Shown piece after piece: positions 1 to 5,348 of a DNA stretch of 6,421 nt (positions are counted from its first letter, which is position 1; every line of letters starts with the position of its first letter). The notes beneath the pieces are model-generated. The model was not told where the DNA came from. It did not search any database and was given only the letters and a program-made list of their open reading frames with translations. The position numbers were made by a program, and so were the translations under genes. This stretch comes from DATBDM01 sp036269915 (GTDB lineage: Bacteria > Actinomycetota > Thermoleophilia > Solirubrobacterales > Solirubrobacteraceae): positions 1-6,421 of the forward strand of contig DATBDM010000129.1 in the NCBI GenBank assembly GCA_036269915.1, written 5' to 3'.

Positions 1-44
1 CGATCTGCGCCGTTATCGCGCCCCGCGGCGCCGCCGGTGCCTCG

Positions 45-209
45 CTAGTCGCTCGTGCCGCGCTTGACCGCGACGGCGAGCGCGGCCGCGGTCAGCGCCA
101 GCGCTCCGCCCGCGATCGCCACCTTCGCACGCGGCTTCGGAACGACCCGGCGCCCGAGGTACCACTTGGCGCCCTTCCACACGACGAAGCCCAGCAGCTT
201 GTAGCCCAT
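45..209 (-). CDS. Small single-span membrane protein, 54 residues, directly after argG
   Basis: An ATG at 209 opens a 54-residue frame ending at TAG (45-47), only 9 bases after the argG stop. The N-terminal half is basic and aromatic (MGYKLLGFVVWKGAKWYLGRR, broken at a VVPKPR hinge), followed by one hydrophobic segment at about residues 29-48 (KVAIAGGALALTAAALAVAV) and a short charged tail KRGTSD. This gives a predicted bitopic or membrane-associated small protein. The tight spacing suggests translation coupled to argG. The start is supported by spacing rather than by a strong ribosome-binding site; GGGG lies too close to the ATG to be convincing. I recall similar short proteins starting MGYKLLG in related actinomycetes, but this was not checked. 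Function unknown; the hydrophobic segment, defined start and operon-like position argue against a chance frame. Confidence 0.75.
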   Translation of the reverse strand: MGYKLLGFVVWKGAKWYLGRRVVPKPRAKVAIAGGALALTAAALAVAVKRGTSD

Positions 210-218
210 GCCCCGAAC

Positions 219-1523
219 CTACCCATCCTCGCGCAGGCGATACGCCATCCGCGACTGCAGGCCCCAGAGCTCGATGAAGCCGGGCGAGGCGTTCTGCGAG
301 AAGAGGCCGCCCGACTCGGCGAAGGTCGCGAGCTGGGCGTCGTAGACGGCGTTCGGCGACGCGCGGGTCACCACGCGCGCGTTGCCCTTGTAGAGCTTGA
401 GGGCGATCGTGCCGGTGACGCGCTCGTTCACGTGGTCGATGTAGGCCTCGAGATCGGTGCGCAGCGGCTCCCACCACAGCCCGGCGTAGACCAGGTAGGC
501 CCACTGCTGGTCCAGCCGCGGCTTGAACTGGTTCTGGTGGATCGTCCCCGTCAGGCGCTCGAGCTCCTTGTGCGCCTTGAGGATGATCGTGGCGGCCGGG
601 ACCTCGTAGATGTCGCGGACCTTGAGGCCGACGATCCGGTCCTCGATGTGGTCGACGATGCCGACCCCGTGGCGCATGCCGATCTCGGCCACGTGGTCGA
701 TCAGGTCCGGGAGCGGCAGCCGCTGGCCGTCGACCGCCACCGGCAGCCCCTGCTCGAACTCGAGCTCGACCACCTGCGGCTCGTCGGGCGCGAGCTCCGG
801 GCGCGTGACGAGCTGGAAGACGTCGTCGTCGGGCGCGTGCGACAGGTCCTCGATCCACTTGCCCTCCGAGGAACGGCCCCAGAGGTTGTCGTCGATCGAG
901 TAGGGCGCCGCCTCGGTGCCGCCCTTGACGGGGATGCCGTGCTTGCGCGCGTAGGCGATCTCCTCGTCGCGGCCCATCGCCCACGAGCGCACGGGCGCGA
1001 TCACCTTCAGCTCGGGCGCGAGCGTGGCGACCGTGCCCTCGATGCGGACCTGGTCGTTGCCCTTGCCGGTGCAGCCGTGGGCGATCGTGTCGCAGCCCGA
1101 GCGGCGCGCGTACTCGACGGCGAGCTTGGCGATCAGCGGGCGGCCGAGCGCCGTGAAGAGCGGGTAGCCGTCGCCGTAGTCGGCGTTGGCCTTGATCGCC
1201 GGCGCGAGGTACTCGCGGGCGAACTCCTCGCGCGCGTCGACGACGTGGCAGTCGAGCGCGCCGAGCTGCAGCGCCTTGCCCTTGACGACCTCGTAGTCCT
1301 CCCCCGGCTGGCCGAGGTTGACGGTGAGCGCCACGACCTCGGCGTCGTACTCGTCCTGGATCCACTTGAGCATCACGCTCGTGTCGAGGCCGCCGGAGTA
1401 CAGCAGCAGAACGCGCGAGACCTCGTCGGGCTGCGCCAGGTAGGTGGCCACGCGGGTCGACTGCGGATCGGCGACGCGGCGGACCTCGGTGTGGGTGCGG
1501 GGATCGCGGGGCTCTTCGTTCAC
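219..1523 (-). CDS. argG: Argininosuccinate synthase ArgG with N-terminal extension
   Basis: Joins citrulline and aspartate with ATP to make argininosuccinate, the penultimate step of arginine synthesis, in the cytoplasm. The product has 434 residues against about 400 for the family. The N-type ATP-pyrophosphatase loop SGGLDTS is at 43-49, followed by YPLFTALGRPLIAK (120-133), HGCTGKGNDQVRIE (149-162, substrate-binding), YSIDDNLWGRSSEGK (208-222) and ALKLYKGNARV (374-384). The conserved core begins near residue 37, so about 36 residues are extra. The GTG at 1523 was chosen because the region reads as sensible protein (TRVATYLAQPDE) right up to it and it follows the previous gene by 31 bases. 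A GTG at 1451 would give a 410-residue protein and cannot be excluded; neither start has an obvious ribosome-binding site. It is separated from argD by two unrelated genes and followed after 9 bases by a small membrane protein gene. Confidence 0.95.
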   Translation of the reverse strand: MNEEPRDPRTHTEVRRVADPQSTRVATYLAQPDEVSRVLLLYSGGLDTSVMLKWIQDEYDAEVVALTVNLGQPGEDYEVVKGKALQLGALDCHVVDAREEFAREYLAPAIKANADYGDGYPLFTALGRPLIAKLAVEYARRSGCDTIAHGCTGKGNDQVRIEGTVATLAPELKVIAPVRSWAMGRDEEIAYARKHGIPVKGGTEAAPYSIDDNLWGRSSEGKWIEDLSHAPDDDVFQLVTRPELAPDEPQVVELEFEQGLPVAVDGQRLPLPDLIDHVAEIGMRHGVGIVDHIEDRIVGLKVRDIYEVPAATIILKAHKELERLTGTIHQNQFKPRLDQQWAYLVYAGLWWEPLRTDLEAYIDHVNERVTGTIALKLYKGNARVVTRASPNAVYDAQLATFAESGGLFSQNASPGFIELWGLQSRMAYRLREDG

Positions 1524-1554
1524 CCGCGACAGACTACGAGGAAGCGCGTGGCGC

Positions 1555-2076
1555 TCAGTAGTAGTCGCTGCGGAGCGCCGCGGCGCGGCCGTAGCGGAAG
1601 CCGTCGGCGTCCTCGTCCTCGACCCAGCCTGCGTCCTCGGGCTGCTCCGGCGCCTCGCTCGCGTCGCGCAGCCAGCGCGCCCCCGCGAGGTCGGTGCGGC
1701 CCGCGGCCGTGTCGAAGAGCCGCTCCGGGTGCAGGCCGAGCTTCTCGCCGCTGCGGCGGTGCAGGGTGGCGACGAGCATCGCCTCGCCGGGGTCGGCCTC
1801 CTCGGCCAGCGAGAGGGCGACGAGCCCCTGGATCAGCGGGCCCGGGGAGTCCAAGCGAACGCCGAGCGACGCGAGCCGCTCGCTCCACGCGCGCAGCAGG
1901 TCGGCGCGGTCGTCGTCGATCGCCTCGCGGATCGCCGCCTGGGCGGGCGGCGAGGCCGCGGTCCACGCCGCGACCGCGCGTCCGATGCGGTCGTCGGCGG
2001 CGCTCGGGATGCGGCCGGCGTAGTAGTCGTCGCCGTGCGGCAGGTCCAGGAGGTGCAGCAGGTCGCGCGGGTCCAT
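1555..2076 (-). CDS. Hypothetical acidic protein, 173 residues
   Basis: I do not recognise this protein. From the ATG at 2076 it has 173 residues, with no signal peptide, membrane span or cysteine, so it is probably a soluble cytoplasmic protein. Residues about 26-70 and 78-125 look mainly alpha-helical (for example QAAIREAIDDDRADLLRAW and LIQGLVALSLAEEA), separated by a short turn around LDSPG. The last third (about 139-173) is acidic and probably flexible (EAPEQPEDAGWVEDEDADG) and ends in RSDYY; another DDYY occurs at 16-19. A TTG at 2091 in the same frame would add five residues, but neither start has a clear ribosome-binding site, and the ATG lies farther from the upstream hairpin. It sits 31 bases before argG on the same strand and may be co-transcribed with it. 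The sustained frame with ordinary amino acid composition and sensible spacing argues that it is a real gene. No arginine-related function can be read from it. Confidence 0.8.
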   Translation of the reverse strand: MDPRDLLHLLDLPHGDDYYAGRIPSAADDRIGRAVAAWTAASPPAQAAIREAIDDDRADLLRAWSERLASLGVRLDSPGPLIQGLVALSLAEEADPGEAMLVATLHRRSGEKLGLHPERLFDTAAGRTDLAGARWLRDASEAPEQPEDAGWVEDEDADGFRYGRAAALRSDYY

Positions 2077-2093
2077 GACGTCGTCAGTCAACC

Positions 2094-2114
2094 ATGCCGG
2101 GCCGCGCCCGGCAT
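2094..2114. terminator. 8-bp perfect hairpin, possible transcription terminator
   Basis: The + strand reads ATGCCGGG, then the loop CCGCG, then CCCGGCAT: an 8-bp perfect stem with a 5-base loop, six of the eight pairs being G-C. It begins three bases after the TGA of the exported HTH gene and ends 17 bases before the ATG of the next gene. The position suits a terminator or a transcript-stabilising hairpin between the two genes. No U-run follows on the minus strand, so it is not a canonical intrinsic terminator; U-less hairpins are often proposed as terminators in high-GC actinomycetes, and an attenuating or mRNA-protecting role is equally possible. Confidence 0.5.
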
Positions 2115-2117
2115 CCG

Positions 2118-3287
2118 TCAGGTCCGAGTTGCCCGCAGAGCGCGCAATCCGAAACCGAGGAGGACCAGCAGCCCGGCGAGCACGACCAGCGGCGTGCTGT
2201 CGCGGCCGGAGCCGGGCGGCGGCGGCAGCACGGTCGCCGGCTGCTCCGCCGATGCACCCTTGACGCCGCCCTCGGCCGGCGCGGACGCCCGCTTGGAATC
2301 GTCCTTCGGCGCGGAGCCGCGAGCCGGCGTGGCGCCCTCCGCCGACGGCGCCGCGGCCGACGCGAGCATCATCGACGTCGTCGCGCCGAACGGCGCGGCA
2401 AGCCCGGCGAGGACCGAGACGCCCTGGGCCGTCGTGGCCGGACCGGCGCCCGCGGCGCAGCCCGTCGCGCGGTCGAGCCGCCGCAGCGTGCGCACGCCAC
2501 GACGCTCGAGTCGCGCGACGCGCGCGCGCGGCACCCCGAGCCGCCGTGCGACCTGCGCGCGGGAGCGCATCGGCGCCGGACCGAGTCCGGCGCGCAGGAC
2601 GAGGACCTGGCGCTGGCTCGCCGCGATCGCCGGCAGGCAGCCGTCGAGCCTGCGGACGATGCGTCGCAGCCGCCGCTCGTGCCGGCGTTCGGCGCTCGCA
2701 GCGGGCGCGGAGTCGAGACGCCGGCGCTCCCCTCGCCTGGCGCCGCCCGCACGCCCGCCGCGACCGCCGGCCGCCGACCGCCGCGCCGCCGCCGCGGACG
2801 GTGCTCCGACACCGTTCGCGCCGGCGGGCGCGGAGCCCGCCGTTCCCGCCGTTCCCGCCGTGCCACTCGAACCGCCCGCCGGCGCCGCGCCGCCGCTCCC
2901 TCCCGCGGCGACCGGCGCGGACCCTCCTCCTCCCGACGTGCCGCCGCCGGAACCGCCCACGATCGGGACCCGCGGCGCAGAGGGAACGGGCACGGGGGCA
3001 CTCGGAGCAGGCGCCGAGCTGGTGGGCGCCGAGGGGACCGGCACCGGCGCCGAAGGCACGGACGGCGCCGGGACGGAGGGCGCCGGCACCGATGGCGCCG
3101 GCACGGACGGCACCGGCACGGACGGCACCGGCACGGACGGCACCGGGACCGACGGGACCGGCGCCGGCGGAAGCTTCGGCGCCTGGACTGTCGGGACGGG
3201 CACTGGAAGGTCGGCCGAAGCCGCACCGACGGGCTGCGCCACGATGAGCGCCAGCACCGCCATGCCCATGAGTCCGAGTGTTCTCAT
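2118..3287 (-). CDS. Exported or membrane-anchored Pro-rich protein with sigma-70 region-4-like helix-turn-helix domain
   Basis: Function unknown. Counting from the ATG at 3287 (389 residues), residues 1-22 form a signal peptide: basic MRTLG start, hydrophobic core MGMAVLALIVA, then an Ala-rich cleavage region (VGAASA). Residues about 27-105 are Pro/Val/Ser/Ala repeats (VPVPS, VPAPS), about 110-165 a Gly/Ser/Ala linker, and about 169-212 strongly basic. Residues about 213-275 resemble sigma-70 region 4: SQRQVLVLRAGLG, then SRAQVARRLGVPRARVARLERRGVRTLRRL, close to the sigma pattern of EVGRRLGVSRERVRQIE. The only two cysteines (217 and 277) flank this domain. Residues about 288-313 are moderately hydrophobic, and about 365-383 (PLVVLAGLLVLLGFGL) form a membrane span followed by a short basic tail. 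The ATG is preferred because GAGG sits 8 bases upstream; a GTG at 3299 would add four residues but overlaps that site. A cytoplasmic sigma factor is unlikely: no region 2 or 3 is present. The mature domain is predicted outside unless the middle hydrophobic stretch crosses the membrane. Confidence 0.85.
   Translation of the reverse strand: MRTLGLMGMAVLALIVAQPVGAASADLPVPVPTVQAPKLPPAPVPSVPVPSVPVPSVPVPSVPAPSVPAPSVPAPSVPSAPVPVPSAPTSSAPAPSAPVPVPSAPRVPIVGGSGGGTSGGGGSAPVAAGGSGGAAPAGGSSGTAGTAGTAGSAPAGANGVGAPSAAAARRSAAGGRGGRAGGARRGERRRLDSAPAASAERRHERRLRRIVRRLDGCLPAIAASQRQVLVLRAGLGPAPMRSRAQVARRLGVPRARVARLERRGVRTLRRLDRATGCAAGAGPATTAQGVSVLAGLAAPFGATTSMMLASAAAPSAEGATPARGSAPKDDSKRASAPAEGGVKGASAEQPATVLPPPPGSGRDSTPLVVLAGLLVLLGFGLRALRATRT
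3061..3165 (-). repeat. Seven 15-bp tandem repeats encoding Val-Pro-x-Pro-Ser
   Basis: Seven consecutive 15-base units fill 3061-3165, close to gacggcaccggcacg on the + strand. Units 3106-3120 and 3121-3135 are identical; the others differ at a few bases. On the coding strand each unit gives Val-Pro-Val/Ala-Pro-Ser, forming the most regular part of the Pro-rich region of the exported protein. The unit is a whole number of codons, so gain or loss of copies would change length without breaking the frame. Extended Pro-rich repeats of this type usually act as stiff wall-spanning stalks (inference). Confidence 0.85.
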
Positions 3288-3317
3288 GAACGTCCTCACC
3301 AGGGCGGATACCGAGCG

Positions 3318-3334
3318 GGTTTGCCCGGCAAACC
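3318..3334. promoter_or_regulatory. Perfect 17-bp inverted repeat between argD and the exported HTH gene
   Basis: The sequence GGTTTGCC-C-GGCAAACC has two perfectly complementary 8-base arms around one central base. It lies 29 bases after the argD stop and about 30 bases before the ATG of the next gene. The AT-bearing arms stand out from the very GC-rich surroundings. Such a symmetrical site could be an operator for a dimeric regulator of the downstream gene. As RNA it could also fold into a 6-bp hairpin with a 5-base loop and help end the argJBD transcript, although no run of U follows on the minus strand. Which role applies cannot be decided from this sequence. Confidence 0.5.
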
Positions 3335-3363
3335 GTGCCGCTGGGTGATCTTCGTGCCCGGTG

Positions 3364-4494
3364 TCAGGCCACGACCCGCGCGAGCCGCGCGAGCGCGTCG
3401 TCGATCTCGTCCTCCCCGACGACGAGCGGCGGCAGCATCCGGATCGTGCCCGGGCCGGTGGCGTTGATCACGAGCCGCTCCTCGAGCAGCGCGCGGCGGG
3501 CGATCTCGGGCGCGGCGACGTCGACGTCCGCGGCGACCATCAGCCCCCGCGCGCGCACCGCCGTCACGTGCGCGAGCTCGTCGAGGCCAAGCGCGAGCCG
3601 CTCGCCGAGCTCGCGCACGCGGGCGAGCAGCGCCGGGTCGTCGAGCACGTCCAGCGCCGCGTGCGCCGCGGCCGAGGCGACCGGTCCGCCCCCGAAGGTC
3701 GAGCCGTGGTCGCCGGGCTCGAAGACGCCGGCCAGGCGCGGTCCGATCACGAGCGCGCCGATCGGCAGCCCGCCGCCGAGCCCCTTGGCCAGCGTCATCG
3801 CGTCGGGCACGACGCCGGCCTGCTCGTAGGCCCACAGCGACCCGGTCCGCCCCATCCCGCACTGGACCTCGTCGAAGACGAGCGCCGCGCCGGCGCGGTC
3901 GCAGGCGGCGCGGGCGGCCCGCAGCACCTCGGCGTCGAGCGGATGCACCCCGCTCTCGCCCTGGACCGGCTCGAGCAGCACCGCGGCGGTGTGCTCGTCG
4001 ACGGCCGCGTCGATCGCCTCGGCGGTCGGGGCGATGGCGGTGAAGCCCGGGACGAGCGGGGCGAACGGCGCCTGCTTGGACTCCTGCGGCGTCGCCGACA
4101 GCGCTCCGTAGGTGCGACCGTGGAAGCCGCCGTGCGCGACGACGAGCCCGCCGCCCCGGCGCGCCTTGCGCACGAGCTTGATCGCCGCCTCGTTGGCCTC
4201 GGCGCCCGAGTTGGCGAAGAAGACGACGCTGCCCTCCCCGAGCGAGCGGTCGACGAGCCGCTCGGCGAGCGCGACCATCGGCGCCGTCGTGAACAGGTTC
4301 GAGACGTGCATCAGCCGGGCGGCCTGCTCCTGGACCGCGGCGACGACCTTCGGATGGCAGTGGCCCGTGTTGCAGACGCCGATGCCCGAGAGGAAGTCGA
4401 GGTACTCGATCCCGTCGGCGTCGCGCAGCACGCAGCCCTCGCCCGAGACGAACTCGACCGGATAGCGCGCGTAGGTGGGCGCCAGCGCGCTCAC
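3364..4494 (-). CDS. argD: Acetylornithine aminotransferase ArgD
   Basis: Class III PLP-dependent aminotransferase that converts N-acetylglutamate 5-semialdehyde plus glutamate to N-acetylornithine; in some bacteria it also acts in lysine synthesis. The 376-residue length is slightly short but normal. Visible features are GIGVCNTGHCHP (38-48), SGAEANEAAIK (96-106, PLP phosphate site), FHGRTYG (124-130), EPVQGE (175-180), VFDEVQCGMGRTG with the PLP-ring aspartate at 208 (206-218), the Schiff-base lysine at 237 in TLAKGLGGG, STFGGGP (265-271) and RMLPPLV (352-358). The GTG at 4494 forms a GTGA overlap with the argB stop; a longer reading of the frame upstream would run through argB and has no family-like sequence. 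A Met-starting alternative is not available near the N-terminus. It is the third gene of the coupled argJBD set. Context favours acetylornithine over other aminotransferase substrates. Confidence 0.96.
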   Translation of the reverse strand: MSALAPTYARYPVEFVSGEGCVLRDADGIEYLDFLSGIGVCNTGHCHPKVVAAVQEQAARLMHVSNLFTTAPMVALAERLVDRSLGEGSVVFFANSGAEANEAAIKLVRKARRGGGLVVAHGGFHGRTYGALSATPQESKQAPFAPLVPGFTAIAPTAEAIDAAVDEHTAAVLLEPVQGESGVHPLDAEVLRAARAACDRAGAALVFDEVQCGMGRTGSLWAYEQAGVVPDAMTLAKGLGGGLPIGALVIGPRLAGVFEPGDHGSTFGGGPVASAAAHAALDVLDDPALLARVRELGERLALGLDELAHVTAVRARGLMVAADVDVAAPEIARRALLEERLVINATGPGTIRMLPPLVVGEDEIDDALARLARVVA

Positions 4495-5348
4495 GACGCC
4501 GGCCGGATCTTGGTCCCGAGGCCGGCGTCCGTGAACAGCTCGAGCAGCAGCGAGTGCGGGACGCGGCCGTCCACGATGTGCGCGTAGCCGACGCCGCCGT
4601 GGATCGCGTCCAGGCACGCCCGCAGCTTCGGGCGCATGCCGCCGGCGATCCCGTCCAGCGCGCGCTCGACGGCGTCGGCGCCGGCCTCGGAGATCACCGA
4701 CGCGGGATCCGCCGGATCGGCGAGCCAGCCCGCGACGTCGGTGAGGAAGATGATCTTGTAGGCGCCGAGCGCGCGCGCGACGGCCGCCGCGGCCTCGTCG
4801 GCGTTGACGTTGTGCGAGTGCCCGCCGCGGTCGGCTCCGACCGAGGCGATCACCGGGATGTAGTCGGCGGCGATGTGCTCGATCACGCCGGCGTTGACGC
4901 GCTCGATGCGCCCGACGTAGCCGATGTCCTCGCCGCTCGGGCCCTCCATCTTCGCGACGCGGAACAGCTGCCCGTCGTCGCCCGAGAGCCCGACCGCCGG
5001 CTGCCCGTGGCGGTTGAGCAGCATCACGATGTCCTTGTTGACCTTGCCGACGAGGACCATCTTGGCCACCTCGACGGTCTGCTCGTCGCTGACGCGCAGG
5101 CCGCCGACGAACTCCACCGGCAGGCTCAGCCGCTCCATGTAGCGGGTGATCTCCGGGCCGCCGCCGTGGACGACGATCGGGTTCATCCCGACGTACTTGA
5201 GCAGCACGACGTCGCGCGCGAAGTCCTCGCGCAGCGTCGGGTCCTCCATCGCCGCGCCGCCGTACTTGATGACCACGGTGCGGCCGTGGAACTCGCGGAT
5301 GTACGGGAGCGCCTCGAGCAGCGTCCGGACGTCGTGGACCCCGTTCAC
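4491..5348 (-). CDS. argB: Acetylglutamate kinase ArgB
   Basis: Phosphorylates N-acetylglutamate with ATP, the second step of arginine synthesis, in the cytoplasm. The 285-residue product has the family's normal length. Amino acid kinase motifs are in order: VIKYGGAAM with the ATP-binding lysine at 28, HGGGP at 61-65, GLSGDDG at 120-126, NVNADEAA at 180-187 and GGMRPKL with a lysine at 241. An N-terminal helix-like stretch (TLLEALPYIREFHG, 9-22) and the C-terminal LLLELFTDAGLGTKI (267-281) resemble the hexameric, arginine-inhibited type of acetylglutamate kinase, so feedback inhibition by arginine is likely (inference). The GTG start at 5348 was chosen because it overlaps the argJ stop as GTGA and gives the family-like N-terminus; the first internal Met is at residue 34, inside the ATP site, so it cannot be the start. 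Its own TGA overlaps the argD GTG in the same way. Confidence 0.96.
   Translation of the reverse strand: MNGVHDVRTLLEALPYIREFHGRTVVIKYGGAAMEDPTLREDFARDVVLLKYVGMNPIVVHGGGPEITRYMERLSLPVEFVGGLRVSDEQTVEVAKMVLVGKVNKDIVMLLNRHGQPAVGLSGDDGQLFRVAKMEGPSGEDIGYVGRIERVNAGVIEHIAADYIPVIASVGADRGGHSHNVNADEAAAAVARALGAYKIIFLTDVAGWLADPADPASVISEAGADAVERALDGIAGGMRPKLRACLDAIHGGVGYAHIVDGRVPHSLLLELFTDAGLGTKIRPAS

Noticed and set aside
1..44. Terminator after the small membrane protein gene, from the GC-rich palindrome GCGGCGCCGC at 25-34
   Set aside because: The palindrome leaves only a very short stem once a loop is allowed, and no U-run follows. Such GC palindromes are common in this composition.
1..48. 3' end of a converging + strand gene stopping at TAG 46-48
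   Set aside because: Only 15 codons are visible, all Pro/Arg/Ala-rich, and the other frames are equally open. Nothing distinguishes it from chance.
2118..2190. Sortase sorting signal at the C-terminus of the exported protein
   Set aside because: A membrane span and basic tail are present, but the preceding sequence LPPPPGSG is not an LPxTG-type motif. A plain membrane anchor is the simpler reading.
2369..3226. Alternative minus-strand frame overlapping the exported HTH gene
   Set aside because: Its product is Arg/Cys/Ser-rich without domains. The overlapping frame has a signal peptide, an HTH-like domain and a membrane span, and fits its neighbours.
432..3348. Long open frames on the + strand antisense to argG, the hypothetical gene and the exported HTH gene (for example 432-2078 and 1444-3348)
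   Set aside because: They are compositional by-products of high-GC coding sequence: their products are Arg/Ala/Pro/Asp-rich without domains, and the minus-strand frames in the same places carry clear families.
3300..3363. Possible c-di-GMP-I riboswitch, suggested by GGGCAAACC on the minus strand
   Set aside because: Only this short 5' element resembles the consensus. The expected second half (GACGCAAAGCC and its pairing partners) is absent and the gap is too short, so the match is explained by the inverted repeat.
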